A stretch of DNA of 64,000 nucleotides from an uncultured Oscillospiraceae bacterium (GCA_950075865.1 CATMVA010000004.1:62001-126000), one strand, 5' to 3'; positions 24,517-32,956 are shown, counted from the first letter of the stretch. The notes: generated by a model from the letters alone, not told the origin. Translations and numbers: made by a program.

Positions 24517-24565
24517 GGTCGTTTCCTCCTGTTTTTGTGTAAGGGCCGCGGGCCCGCTTTTTTCT

Positions 24566-25069
24566 TCAATATGGTGCTTTGCGGCTTTCGGCGATCTTCC
24601 GCTCCACGTCGGCGATGATCTCTCTGGGGACGAAGTCGCTGAGATCGGCGCCGTAGGAGGCCATCTCCTTCACCACACTGGAGCTGATGTAGGTGTACTT
24701 GGCGCTGGAGGGGATGAACAGGGTCTCCAGCCGGGGGTTCAGCTTCCGGTTGATAAGGGCCATCTGGAGCTCGTACTCGTAGTCGGACACGGCCCGCAGG
24801 CCCTTGACCAGGGTGCAGGCACCCTTCTGCCGGGCGTACTCGGCCACCAGGATGGAGGAGTGCTCCACCTCCACGTTGGGAAAGCGCTCCACCGTTTTAC
24901 GGATGAGCTCCACCCGCTCCTCGGGGGTGAAGAGGCCGGAATCCCGCTTTTCGGCGTTCACCATGACGGCCACGATGAGCCTGTCGAAGCACATGGCGGC
25001 CCGCTTGATGATGTTCAGGTGCCCCAGGGTGATGGGGTCGAAGGAACCAGGGTAGATGGCGGTTTTCAT
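24566..25069 (-). CDS. coaD: Phosphopantetheine adenylyltransferase CoaD
   Basis: A 167-residue enzyme that makes dephospho-CoA from 4'-phosphopantetheine and ATP. The N-terminal GSFDPITLGHLNII contains the T-x-G-H nucleotidyltransferase motif. VKGLRAVSDYEYELQMA near residue 88 and YTYISSSVVKE near 125 (the I-S-S-S motif) complete the signature. The first four bases overlap the end of rsmD, the usual rsmD-coaD pair, implying coupled translation. Length and motifs are normal. Confidence 0.96.
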   Translation of the reverse strand: MKTAIYPGSFDPITLGHLNIIKRAAMCFDRLIVAVMVNAEKRDSGLFTPEERVELIRKTVERFPNVEVEHSSILVAEYARQKGACTLVKGLRAVSDYEYELQMALINRKLNPRLETLFIPSSAKYTYISSSVVKEMASYGADLSDFVPREIIADVERKIAESRKAPY

Positions 25070-25626
25070 GGACGCGCCTCCTCAGGACGCCTGTGGTAGA
25101 GGGTCACCTTGATCTTCCCGTACCGGTACTCCCGGCCCATCTCGTAGGGCGGGGGAAGCTGGGGGAGAATTTTGTCGAAAGCGCTCTCACAGACGATTAT
25201 ACCATTTTCGGTCATAATGTCAATCTCCGCCATCCGATTTAATGCTTTTTCCAGAAGTTCCCCGCTATAAGGCGGGTCCAGGAAGGCCAGGGAGAACTTT
25301 TCCCGGCAGGAGGTGAGGAAGCTGAGGGAATCTCCCTGGACCACACGGGCTTGGTTCGTGAAGCCGGTGTGCTCCAGGTTCTCCCGGACCACACGGGCGG
25401 CCTCCCGGTTCTGGTCCACGAAAACACAACCTGACGCGCCCCGGGACAGGGCCTCGATGCCCAGCTGGCCTGTGCCGGCGAAAAGGTCCAGGACGCGGCG
25501 GCCCTCCACGTCGAACTGGACGATGCTGTACATGGCCTCCTTCACCTTGTCGGTGGTGGGCCGGGTGTCCAGGCCGGGCAGGTCCTTCAGTTTCCGCCCG
25601 CGGGCAGTGCCGGTGATGACGCGCAT
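25066..25626 (-). CDS. rsmD: 16S rRNA (guanine-966-N2)-methyltransferase RsmD
   Basis: A 186-residue SAM-dependent methyltransferase of the small-subunit rRNA. It opens MRVITGTARGRKLKDLPG, has the SAM motif LDLFAGTGQLGIEALSRGA near 45-65 and the catalytic D-P-P-Y near 117. Length is typical. It overlaps coaD by four bases and lies 25 bases from the unknown gene upstream, so it may be expressed with the toxin-antitoxin-side genes or from a promoter not seen by eye. Confidence 0.95.
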   Translation of the reverse strand: MRVITGTARGRKLKDLPGLDTRPTTDKVKEAMYSIVQFDVEGRRVLDLFAGTGQLGIEALSRGASGCVFVDQNREAARVVRENLEHTGFTNQARVVQGDSLSFLTSCREKFSLAFLDPPYSGELLEKALNRMAEIDIMTENGIIVCESAFDKILPQLPPPYEMGREYRYGKIKVTLYHRRPEEARP

Positions 25627-25650
25627 GGGGATCCATCCTTTCGTGAGAAA

Positions 25651-26220
25651 TCAGTGATGCCATGTGGGAACTCTGTCCTGAGGAGGTTCAATGGGGAGAA
25701 AAGCCCCCTCCTCCCGGTTCCAGAGAAACCAATGGCCGTCAACGACGACTTTTTCCGCGGATATGGTCAGCGCGGAAGCCGTAAAGTCGATCACAATGTT
25801 CTGATCTGCGTTATAGTAGGGGGAAGGAGCCTCCTCCCGAGCACAATTGAATTTGAAGAAAACCTTTACCCTTGCTTCGCCGGGTTCGGCGGCTTGAATC
25901 TCCTCCAGCATCAGATTTGTCCCGCTGTAGGCGAATTCCTTCAGAAAATCGGCATACCCCTCAGCAAAGCATCTATCCGGAAGATCTTCCCTCTCGCGGA
26001 ACGATTCCGGAAAGACAGACCGCTCTGCCCTGTCGCCATAGCAGTCGTCCGTCGCAAAAGAAAACATACGGACATTGTAGATATCGACCCGGTGCCATAC
26101 CCCACCATTGTCTCCTGCATACAGTTTAAAATGTATCGAGTTGTACCGCAGATCGATCTTGTAGTCGGCAATGGTATAACCCCACAGCGGAAACAAGAAC
26201 TGTTGATTGATGTCATCCAT
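25651..26220 (-). CDS. Unknown protein, 189 residues
   Basis: Not recognised. The protein has no signal peptide or membrane segment and looks like a beta-rich cytoplasmic domain with many aromatics (LFPLWGYTIADYKIDLRYNS, GHWFLWNREEGAF). It is clearly lower in GC than its neighbours, with codons such as GAA, AAA and ATA common. The ATG at 26220 was chosen because AAGGAG lies nine bases before it. Its start overlaps the end of the decayed ParE-type toxin, so it once followed the toxin in the same transcript. A cargo or immunity-like role is possible but unsupported by any motif. Confidence 0.65.
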   Translation of the reverse strand: MDDINQQFLFPLWGYTIADYKIDLRYNSIHFKLYAGDNGGVWHRVDIYNVRMFSFATDDCYGDRAERSVFPESFREREDLPDRCFAEGYADFLKEFAYSGTNLMLEEIQAAEPGEARVKVFFKFNCAREEAPSPYYNADQNIVIDFTASALTISAEKVVVDGHWFLWNREEGAFLPIEPPQDRVPTWHH

Positions 26221-26550
26221 CCGAATCATCTCCTTCGGGTCTGTCCTCAAAGAGGACCCGCAGGTAGTCCCGGCGGCCGCAGAGGACCCGGTCGATATAG
26301 ACCTCCGCGGCGCGGATATGGTAAAAGATCATGTAGCTGCCGCTGACCAGGTAGCGGAAATCCCGGTCCGGGTCGGCGGAGGGAACGGGGGTGCCTGCGA
26401 GGGAAAGCTTTCCAGGGCGTCAACAGTCTCCATGATCCTGTCAATGACCTTCCCGGCGGCGACAGGGTTTTGCAGCTCCGCCACAATGTAGTCCCAGATG
26501 TCGTCCATATCCCCCTAGGCCAGGTCTGAATAGTGTATTTTATTTTTCAT
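26213..26550 (-). pseudogene. ParE/RelE-family toxin, disrupted by a stop and a frameshift
   Basis: Read on the minus strand, the frame starts at ATG 26550, which overlaps the end of the antitoxin gene, and gives MKNKIHYSDLA before an in-frame TAG at 26515-26517. After that it continues DMDDIWDYIVAELQNPVAAG and KVIDRIMETVDALESFP, a typical ParE N-terminal half. A one-base-type frameshift near 26395-26405 then separates this from DPDRDFRYLVSGSYMIFYHI and VYIDRVLCGRRDYLRVLFED, the typical ParE C-terminal half, which ends at TGA 26213-26215. Both halves are well conserved in spite of the two lesions, so decay is recent or the sequence contains errors. Confidence 0.82.
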
Positions 26551-26803
26551 TCTTCGCACGCTCCCGGAAGTGCGCCCGCACCTCGTCCACCGTCAGCCAG
26601 CCCTCCTCCTCGCCGGAGCGGCGGCCCTTTTCCAGCTCGACCATGAGCTTGATGGTGGCCTGGAGCTTTTCATACTCCCGCAGGTCCACGATGGCGTACT
26701 TGCCCCGTCCGTTTTTGGTGAGGAAGACCGGCGAGCCCTCCTCCACGTCGTGAAGGACCTCGGTATAGTTGCGCAGGTCAGAGATGGGTTTGATATTCGG
26801 CAA
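26540..26803 (-). CDS. Phd/YefM-family antitoxin
   Basis: An 87-residue antitoxin whose N-terminal half (PNIKPISDLRNYTEVLHDV, then SPVFLTKNGRGKYAIVDLREY) is the Phd/YefM DNA-binding fold. The C-terminal half is the charged toxin-binding tail. The TTG start at 26803 follows AAAGGAG; earlier in-frame ATG codons lie upstream of the predicted transcription start. It overlaps the toxin start. The gene is intact although the toxin carries two lesions, so it may now act only as an autorepressor or as a neutraliser of related toxins elsewhere. Confidence 0.88.
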   Translation of the reverse strand: MPNIKPISDLRNYTEVLHDVEEGSPVFLTKNGRGKYAIVDLREYEKLQATIKLMVELEKGRRSGEEEGWLTVDEVRAHFRERAKNEK

Positions 26804-26827
26804 AGGGAACAGCTCCTTTCTGGATCT

Positions 26828-26872
26828 ATGATACCCCAAGGCGCTGTAAAATTCAACAGCAAATTTTACAGC
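26828..26872 (-). promoter_or_regulatory. Promoter and operator of the toxin-antitoxin locus
   Basis: TTGAAT (26851-26856) and TATCAT (26828-26833), spacing 17, minus strand. An inverted repeat, GCTGTAAAATT (26843-26853) with AATTTTACAGC (26862-26872), covers the -35 box, as expected for autorepression by a Phd/YefM antitoxin. Confidence 0.75.
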
Positions 26873-26914
26873 AAAGCGGCCCATGTTTTTTTCCCTGGAA
26901 GGAGGGCTTCCCTT

Positions 26915-27355
26915 TTATACCTCCCGCCGGCGTTTGTAGAGTACGATCTCCGGGTCGGCGCCGCAGGCGTATTCGCAGACCAGAATGTATCCGGCGTCGG
27001 CCGCCACGCCGTAGCAGCGGTCGCCAAAGGGGCGTTCGATCTGACCACCGAAATAGATATTTTCATCCCGCAGCAGCTTTACCGTCTGTCCGTTGGGGAG
27101 TGGGTATTCCAGATTGACGTAGTACCCCGGGAGCAGATTGAGGTCATCCACATGAAGGTCCGGGATACCCAGGCCGTTGATCTCCCCGATCAGGGCGGCC
27201 TTCAGGGCCGCGAGGCCCTCGGGGCCCTCTGCCTTGACCCGCTCGGCAGCCACGCAGTCACCGCCCAGAGGGCGGCCTCCGGTCTCGGAGCAGCCGGGAC
27301 ACTCCGCCCACCGGGGACAGTTCTTGCAGCAGTCCATTTTACAGAGCTCGGCCAT
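26915..27355 (-). CDS. Unknown protein with N-terminal cysteine cluster
   Basis: A 146-residue protein, not assigned. The first 25 residues hold six cysteines (CKMDCCKNCPRWAECPGC), followed by another at position 34. This pattern is compatible with a zinc knuckle or an Fe-S cluster. The rest (LHVDDLNLLPGYYVNLEYPL, YILVCEYACGADPEIVLYKRR) looks like a small beta domain. It has no signal peptide. AGGAGG precedes the ATG and the gene follows the transglutaminase lipoprotein by 18 bases, so they are probably co-transcribed with uvrC. I cannot name a function. Confidence 0.7.
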   Translation of the reverse strand: MAELCKMDCCKNCPRWAECPGCSETGGRPLGGDCVAAERVKAEGPEGLAALKAALIGEINGLGIPDLHVDDLNLLPGYYVNLEYPLPNGQTVKLLRDENIYFGGQIERPFGDRCYGVAADAGYILVCEYACGADPEIVLYKRRREV

Positions 27356-27373
27356 GACAGATCCTCCTGTTTC

Positions 27374-28555
27374 TTAGTTCGGCTTTTTACCGAAGCCGTT
27401 CCAGTAAAAGCGGGTAGCGGTGGCCTCGGGGACGTTCTCGTAGTCCCACTGGTGATCGGTCCGGCGCATATAGTCGCTGGTCACGTTGAAATAGTTGTAG
27501 GCACCGTCTATGTCCCAGGTGGTGTCCACGCAGTACCACTCCCCCTCCAGCTTCACCATGTTCCAGGCGTGGTCCTCGGTAGATTTATAGGCCGCCCCTA
27601 CTACGGTGACGCACTCCACCCCGGCCAGGTCCATCAAAAGCTGGAAGGTGGAGGCATAACCAAAGCAGATCCCGTAACCCCGCACCAGATAGCCGTACGG
27701 ATTGATGCTGTCTATCCGGCCAAGGCGGGACTCGCCGCTGAGGACGCTTTCATCATAGCTTCCCTGCTGGAGCATCCAGTCCCGGAGGGCCAGTTCCTTC
27801 CCAAAATCGGACATATCCCCGGTAATACGCTCCAGCCCCTCCTTGCACCGGGCCAGGATGGCGGCATCCCGTTTGCTCAGCCCGCTCTCGTCCTCCGATG
27901 CGTAGGCCTCCAGGATGGCCGTGGTGTCGTACGGCCTCACATAGTATCGGTTGGGGGGATCAAAAGGCACATAGTTACTGATATCCAAGGTGGGGATCGG
28001 TTCATCCTCGAAAGGGGGCGAAGGAGTAGGCGTTGGCAAGGGGGTAGGCGTTGGCTGGGGGATCGGCTCCCCTTTCAGGACGGCCTGAAGAGCGCCGACC
28101 GCGCCGGCGGGATCCTCGCAGATCACCAGGGCGGCGTAGCCCTCCAGCTCCACCACTTGTCCCTTCTCCACCAGAGCGGCCTGGGCGGGAAAATAGCCGC
28201 AAAAATCGCCTTGCCGGACTTCTCGGTATTCCTCCAGGGCGGCAGTCACAGTTTCGGTGTACTCCCCGCCGGAAAGGCGCAGGATCACCAGCTCCCGGGC
28301 GTCCGCACCCTCGGCGGCGTAGATGGTCGCCTCGGTCCAGGAGCCCTCCTCCAGCCAATACATATAGCTCAGATAGAAGTCACGGAGCTTCTGCTCCAGG
28401 GGAGACAGGTCCTCCCAGCCCAGGTAGCCGGCCACCGCCTGGGCGGCTTCCGATGTGGAGACATAGACCGCAGGCGCTGACTCAGCGGCGCTTCTCTCCC
28501 CGCAGGCGGTGAGAAACACCAGGAAAAGGGCTAACAAGAGGGCGGTCTTCTTCAT
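27374..28555 (-). CDS. Lipoprotein with DUF4358-like and transglutaminase-like domains
   Basis: A 393-residue exported lipoprotein, with lipobox FLTAC at residues 14-18. Residues 30-165 resemble DUF4358. A Pro/Thr linker (PTPTPLPTPTPSP) leads to a transglutaminase-like domain (about 215-375) with the papain-type triad visible: Cys in GYGICFGYAS, His in DHAWNMV and Asp in DTTWDID. It may cleave or cross-link peptides at the cell surface, but such domains often have no known substrate. It overlaps uvrC by four bases, which ties its expression to a DNA-repair gene without obvious logic. Confidence 0.85.
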   Translation of the reverse strand: MKKTALLLALFLVFLTACGERSAAESAPAVYVSTSEAAQAVAGYLGWEDLSPLEQKLRDFYLSYMYWLEEGSWTEATIYAAEGADARELVILRLSGGEYTETVTAALEEYREVRQGDFCGYFPAQAALVEKGQVVELEGYAALVICEDPAGAVGALQAVLKGEPIPQPTPTPLPTPTPSPPFEDEPIPTLDISNYVPFDPPNRYYVRPYDTTAILEAYASEDESGLSKRDAAILARCKEGLERITGDMSDFGKELALRDWMLQQGSYDESVLSGESRLGRIDSINPYGYLVRGYGICFGYASTFQLLMDLAGVECVTVVGAAYKSTEDHAWNMVKLEGEWYCVDTTWDIDGAYNYFNVTSDYMRRTDHQWDYENVPEATATRFYWNGFGKKPN

Positions 28556-30378
28556 GTTTTCTCCCCCTTGAAATAGTCGTACACCACTTTGCCGGTGGAC
28601 TTGCCCACGGCCTCCTCCAGTTCTACAAGACTGGCGGCCTTGATGTTTTTCAGGCTTTTGAAGTGTTTGAGCAGCTGGTTGCGGCGCTTTTCACCGATGC
28701 CGGGGATCTTGTCCAGCTCGGATGTTTTCACCCGCTGGGACTGCTGCTGGCGGTGGAACTCGATGGCGAAGCGGTGGGTCTCCTCCTGGATCTGGCCCAC
28801 CAGGGCGAAGACCGCAGGGATGCGCTGGATACCGATCTCGGCGCCCTCGGGGGTCACCAAAGCCCGGGTACGGTGGCGGTCGTCCTTCACCATGCCGAAG
28901 ACCGGGATGTGAAGCCCCAGCTTCTCCTCCACCCCCACGGCCACGCGGGAATGCTCCACGCCGCCGTCGATGAAGAGGACATCGGGCAGGTCGCCGAATT
29001 TCTCGTCCCCGTCCAGATACCGCCGGAACCGGCGGGTGAGCACCTGGTCCATGGAGGCGTAGTCGTTGGGACCCTCCATGTCCTTGAGCTTGAAGTGGCG
29101 GTAGTCCCGCTTCAGGGGCTTGCCGTCCACATAGACCACCATGGAGGCCACGATGTCGTCGGCTCCCTGGTTGGAGATGTCGTAGGATTCAATACGCTTG
29201 GGGGGCTTGTCCAGCCCCAGCATCTCCCCCAGGAGCTCCAGCAGCTTGGACTGGCGCTCCGCCTTGGTGGTGGCCCGGACCACCTCCTCCACGGCGTTTT
29301 TGTTGGCCAGCTTGATGAGATCCATCTTGGCTCCCCGCTGGGGGGTGACCAGGGTGACCCGGTGCCCGCAGGCCTCGGACAAAAGCCGGGTGAGGGCCAC
29401 CTCGTCCTCCAGCTCGCAGGGGAGCAAAATTTGCTTGGGCAGCCGGGAGCGGCCGGCGTAATACTGGCCCAGAAGGGCCGAGACCGCCTCCCCCTCCTCC
29501 CCCTCCATAGGGGTCTCGATGAGGTCCATGTCCTTGGCGGCCAGGTCCCCCTCCACATAGTGGAGGACCACGAAGCAGCTTTTGGCCTCCCCCCGGTGGT
29601 AGCCCACCACGTCGGTGTCAGCCAGGGAGCCGGCCACCACCTTCTGCCGCTTACCCAGAAGCTCGATAGCCTTCACCCGGTCCCGAAGCTCGGCGGCCTT
29701 CTCGAAGCGCATCTCCCCGGCGGCAAGCTCCATCTCAGCGGTCAGGTCGGCCTTGACCTCCTTAAATTGGCCCTCCAAAAGCCGGATAGCCTGGTCCATG
29801 GCCTCCTTATGGCGGGCAGGGTCCATGTCCACACGGCAGTAGCCGTCGCACAGGCCCATGTGGTAGTTGAGGCAGGGCCGCTCCTTCCCCACGTCCCGGG
29901 GGAATTTTTTGTTGCAGGAGGGCAGCTTGAGGGCCGAGCGAAGAGCCGAGAGCAGCCCCCAGGTCTCGTGGCGGCTGCCGTAGGGGCCGAAATACCGGGC
30001 CCCGTCCTCGGCCACCCGGTTCACCAGGGAGAACCGGGGGTAGTCGGCCTTCACGTCCAGGCGGATGTAGGGGTAGCCCTTGTCGTCCTTCAGAAGAATG
30101 TTGTAGTGGGGCTGGTGGCGCTTGATGAGGGAGTTCTCCAGCACCAGGGCCTCGAATTCGCTGTCGGCCACGATGACATCAAAGTGGTCGATGGAGGACA
30201 CCATGGCCCTGGTCTTTTCGGTGTGGGAGCTGAGGTTGGCGAAATACTGGGAGACCCGGTTCTTCAGGGCCTTGGCCTTGCCCACGTAGATGACGGTATT
30301 TTTGGCGTCCTGCATAATGTAGACGCCCGGCTTCAAGGGCAGGGCGTGGGCTTTTTCTTTCAGCTCGTCAAAGGTCAT
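28552..30378 (-). CDS. uvrC: Excinuclease ABC subunit C (UvrC)
   Basis: A 608-residue nucleotide excision repair nuclease making both incisions around a lesion marked by UvrAB. The GIY-YIG domain is at residues 15-95 (PGVYIMQDAKNTVIYVGKA), the UvrB-binding UVR motif near 205-240, the RNase H-like endonuclease domain at about 370-530 (ESYDISNQGADDIVASMVV, DGGVEH) and the C-terminal helix-hairpin-helix pair near 560-600 (LDKIPGIGEKRRNQLLKHF). Length is standard. It heads a run with the transglutaminase lipoprotein and the Cys-rich protein, and follows the mazG-like gene by 38 bases. Confidence 0.97.
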   Translation of the reverse strand: MTFDELKEKAHALPLKPGVYIMQDAKNTVIYVGKAKALKNRVSQYFANLSSHTEKTRAMVSSIDHFDVIVADSEFEALVLENSLIKRHQPHYNILLKDDKGYPYIRLDVKADYPRFSLVNRVAEDGARYFGPYGSRHETWGLLSALRSALKLPSCNKKFPRDVGKERPCLNYHMGLCDGYCRVDMDPARHKEAMDQAIRLLEGQFKEVKADLTAEMELAAGEMRFEKAAELRDRVKAIELLGKRQKVVAGSLADTDVVGYHRGEAKSCFVVLHYVEGDLAAKDMDLIETPMEGEEGEAVSALLGQYYAGRSRLPKQILLPCELEDEVALTRLLSEACGHRVTLVTPQRGAKMDLIKLANKNAVEEVVRATTKAERQSKLLELLGEMLGLDKPPKRIESYDISNQGADDIVASMVVYVDGKPLKRDYRHFKLKDMEGPNDYASMDQVLTRRFRRYLDGDEKFGDLPDVLFIDGGVEHSRVAVGVEEKLGLHIPVFGMVKDDRHRTRALVTPEGAEIGIQRIPAVFALVGQIQEETHRFAIEFHRQQQSQRVKTSELDKIPGIGEKRRNQLLKHFKSLKNIKAASLVELEEAVGKSTGKVVYDYFKGEKT

Positions 30379-30416
30379 GGTGATCCTCCTTTCCCGTGTT
30401 TTCTAAAAACAGGATC

Positions 30417-30725
30417 TCAGCTATCCGACGGTGTTTCCTTGATCAGTGTGCCGTCCACCAGCTTATAGACCCGGTCCTGATTGACCGCCATCTTTTTTTC
30501 GATCTCGCTTTCCAGGTCAATGCCCAGAATTTCCGACAGGCCCATGAGGTAGATGGCGATGTCGGCCAGCTCCTCCCCCACGTCCGTCTTCTTTTTCCGC
30601 CACGCGTCGTAGGCCTCTGCCACCTCGCCGTAGAGCAGACAGAATTCCTTGTTCACATCGGTGACGTTGAAGCCCTTATTCAGCTTGTTTTGGTAGACGG
30701 CCTTTTGCATTTCGTTTATTTTCAT
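30417..30725 (-). CDS. MazG-like nucleotide pyrophosphohydrolase
   Basis: A 102-residue single-domain MazG/iMazG-type protein, hydrolysing NTPs or dNTPs to monophosphate and pyrophosphate. The metal site appears as E-V-A-E (GEVAEAYDAW) followed by E-E-L-A-D (VGEELADIAIYLMGL), the EExxE..ExxD-type pattern in its short form. The ATG at 30725 follows GGAGG with nine bases spacing; longer frames extend into noncoding DNA. It probably cleans the nucleotide pool or has a housekeeping role beside uvrC, though no functional link is proven. Confidence 0.85.
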   Translation of the reverse strand: MKINEMQKAVYQNKLNKGFNVTDVNKEFCLLYGEVAEAYDAWRKKKTDVGEELADIAIYLMGLSEILGIDLESEIEKKMAVNQDRVYKLVDGTLIKETPSDS

Positions 30726-30813
30726 GTTGGGGGTTCCTCCGAATCGTGGTTTGTGTTTATGTCGGAAAGGCGGGGGCGGCACAAAAGACCGGCCCCCTGT
30801 CTTGGGCCTGTCC

Positions 30814-31164
30814 TCAAAGGTCAGTAAAGTAGTCTTGTGCTGCAGTGCCCAAAAGATGCCCCAAATTAGCCATCTCAAACAGTTCTTCCGAATCTTTATT
30901 CAGATATTCCTTCAATTCAATCCATAGCTCATTAATCGTAAAGAGAATAAAACCATCCCGCTCAATATGAGTGTCAGGATAAATATATTCCTTATATGCA
31001 ACAAAAGTACAGTCGCTTAACTTTCGAATTACATATTCGTTTCCTTCGTACTCTCCGCCCCGGATATTGCTGAACAGCAGAAAAAACAGAATTGCCTGCT
31101 GAGCTTCCTTAAAAGAAAACTCTATTTCGAATAAATCATTAAACTTGTTTTCTTGCTTTTTCAA
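30814..31164 (-). CDS. Unknown low-GC protein, 116 residues
   Basis: Not recognised. The protein is mostly helical and rich in Glu, Phe and Leu (LFEIEFSFKEAQQAILFFLL), with no signal peptide. Its DNA is far lower in GC than the rest of the window (near 40 percent by eye), a strong sign of foreign origin. The start is TTG 31164 after GAGGAG. It stands between the mazG-like gene and tdk with about 90 bases on each side. Small acidic proteins of this kind often act as immunity partners or phage genes, but nothing here proves it. Confidence 0.6.
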   Translation of the reverse strand: MKKQENKFNDLFEIEFSFKEAQQAILFFLLFSNIRGGEYEGNEYVIRKLSDCTFVAYKEYIYPDTHIERDGFILFTINELWIELKEYLNKDSEELFEMANLGHLLGTAAQDYFTDL

Positions 31165-31253
31165 GGCATTTCACTCCTCATTTTGGTCAACCAACTGGGG
31201 CAGACAAGGGGACGGTCTTTGGGTTTCCCATCTGGCAGGTTTGGAACCCGCCC

Positions 31254-31838
31254 CTACGAGGGACGGGGAGCGTCCGGGCCCAGGTTGCCCTCCTTCCAGT
31301 GCTTACGGCAGAGGCCGATGTATTTATCATTTGCGCCCAATACCACCTGCTCCCCCTCCTTGAGGACACGTCCGTGCTCGTCGAAGCGGGCGTTGCAGGT
31401 GGCCTTTTTACCGCACCAGCAGATGGTCTTGATCTCCTCGATGATGTCGGCGCAGGCCAGCAGGGCCTGGGAGCCGGGGAAAAGCTCCCCCTTGAAGTCG
31501 GCGCGGAGACCGTAGCAGATCACGGGAACCTTCCAGTCGTCCACGATGTGGGTCAGGCAGTCCACCTCGTCCCGGGTGAGGAACTGGGCCTCGTCCACGA
31601 TGATGCATTGGTAAGTACGGACCTGGGCCTCGGCCATGGCGCGCAGCTCATGGAACCAGACACAGGGGTGGCTCAGCCCGATGCGGGAGTTGATGATGGC
31701 CGCCCCCTCCCGCTGGTCGATGACCGGCTTGACCATCAGGGCCCGCTGGCCCCGCTCCTCGTAGTTATACCGCACCATCAGGGCGTTGGCCGTTTTGCTG
31801 GAGCCCATGACACCGTATCGGAAATAGAGCTTTGCCAT
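31254..31838 (-). CDS. tdk: Thymidine kinase
   Basis: A 194-residue type II thymidine kinase that salvages thymidine with ATP. The P-loop is GVMGSSKT near residue 10, the Walker B-like DEAQF near 82 and the zinc lid uses C-W-C-G-K-K-A-T-C with a further Cys in LCRKHW near 180. Length is normal. It lies 63 bases after mutY and could share its transcript. The stop lies in an imperfect GC hairpin that may end transcription. Confidence 0.95.
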   Translation of the reverse strand: MAKLYFRYGVMGSSKTANALMVRYNYEERGQRALMVKPVIDQREGAAIINSRIGLSHPCVWFHELRAMAEAQVRTYQCIIVDEAQFLTRDEVDCLTHIVDDWKVPVICYGLRADFKGELFPGSQALLACADIIEEIKTICWCGKKATCNARFDEHGRVLKEGEQVVLGANDKYIGLCRKHWKEGNLGPDAPRPS

Positions 31839-31901
31839 CTGTCATTCCACCTTTTCTCTTTTGTGTTGAAGGGCACGGGCGGGAAACGCTGAACGGGAGC
31901 G

Positions 31902-32924
31902 TCATTTCAGGGACTCCTCCACGATATGGGAGAAGGGGGCAAAGGCGCTGGGCACCGAGTAGGTCTCCCCCAGCTCCCGCCGGCCGGCCCAGACCCAGCC
32001 CGGGGGGAGCTCTTCACTCTCTGCCCGGACCGTATAGGCCGTCATGTGCCACTCGATGTGGGTAAAGATGTGCCTGCCCGCGGCGGCGAAGGCTACCTCC
32101 CCCTCCACCGGGCTGGGCCAGGGGGCAAGATCGTTGGGGTACTCCCACAACCCGGCCAGCAGGCCCCGCTCCGGCCGCTTCCGGAGGGCCACCTTTCCCT
32201 GATGGAAAATGAGGTACACCATCCGTTCCTCCACCCGGCGGGCCTTTTTGGGGGGCTTCACGGGGAAAGCGGTCTCCTGCCCCAAGCGGTGGGCGGCGCA
32301 GAGGTCACGGGCGGGGCATTTGTCACAGAGGGGGGCGCCGTTGGGAAGGCAGACGGTGGCCCCCAGCTCCATGAGGGCCTGGTTGAAGTCCCCCGGGCAG
32401 TCCAAGGGCATAAGGTTCCGAAGGGCCTCGGTCACGACCTTTTTTGTCTCGGGCTTGGTCACGTCGGAGGGGTCGGCGGTAAGCCGGGTGACCACCCGGA
32501 GCACATTCCCATCCACGGCAGGCTCAGGGAGCCCGAAAGCAATGGAGGAGACGGCCCCGGCGGTATAGTCCCCGATGCCCGGGAGGGCCCGGATAGAGCC
32601 GTAGTCGGCGGGGAACTTCCCGCCGAAGTCCTCCATGATCTGCCGGGCCGCCTTTTGGAGGTTCCGGGCCCGGCTGTAATAACCCAGGCCCTGCCACAGC
32701 TTCATGAGCCGCTCCTCGGGGCACCCGGCCAGGGCCTCCACCGTGGGGAGCGCCTTCAGAAACCGCCGGTAATAGTCCAGCACGGCGCTCACCCGGGTCT
32801 GCTGGAGCATGATCTCGGAGACCCAGACATGGTATGGGGTGGGGTCGCTCCTCCAGGGGAGGATTCGGGCGTTCTCCCGGTACCAGGTCAGCAGAGGAAA
32901 GACCAGCTCCTCCAGTTCCGTCAT
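31902..32924 (-). CDS. mutY: A/G-specific adenine glycosylase MutY
   Basis: A 340-residue base-excision glycosylase removing A opposite 8-oxoG. The helix-hairpin-helix is ALPGIGDYTAGAVSSIAFG near 115, with the catalytic Asp in PAVDGNVLRV near 140. Four cysteines (C-x7-C-x2-C-x5-C, in VCLPNGAPLCDKCPARDLC) can bind the 4Fe-4S cluster; the first gap is seven residues rather than the usual six. A NUDIX-like MutT-related C-terminal domain (about 225-340) recognises 8-oxoG. The ATG follows AAAGGGGGG, and a sigma-A promoter lies upstream. Confidence 0.95.
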   Translation of the reverse strand: MTELEELVFPLLTWYRENARILPWRSDPTPYHVWVSEIMLQQTRVSAVLDYYRRFLKALPTVEALAGCPEERLMKLWQGLGYYSRARNLQKAARQIMEDFGGKFPADYGSIRALPGIGDYTAGAVSSIAFGLPEPAVDGNVLRVVTRLTADPSDVTKPETKKVVTEALRNLMPLDCPGDFNQALMELGATVCLPNGAPLCDKCPARDLCAAHRLGQETAFPVKPPKKARRVEERMVYLIFHQGKVALRKRPERGLLAGLWEYPNDLAPWPSPVEGEVAFAAAGRHIFTHIEWHMTAYTVRAESEELPPGWVWAGRRELGETYSVPSAFAPFSHIVEESLK

Positions 32925-32956
32925 GCCCCTCCCCCCTTTCTTCGGTGTTGAACCTT

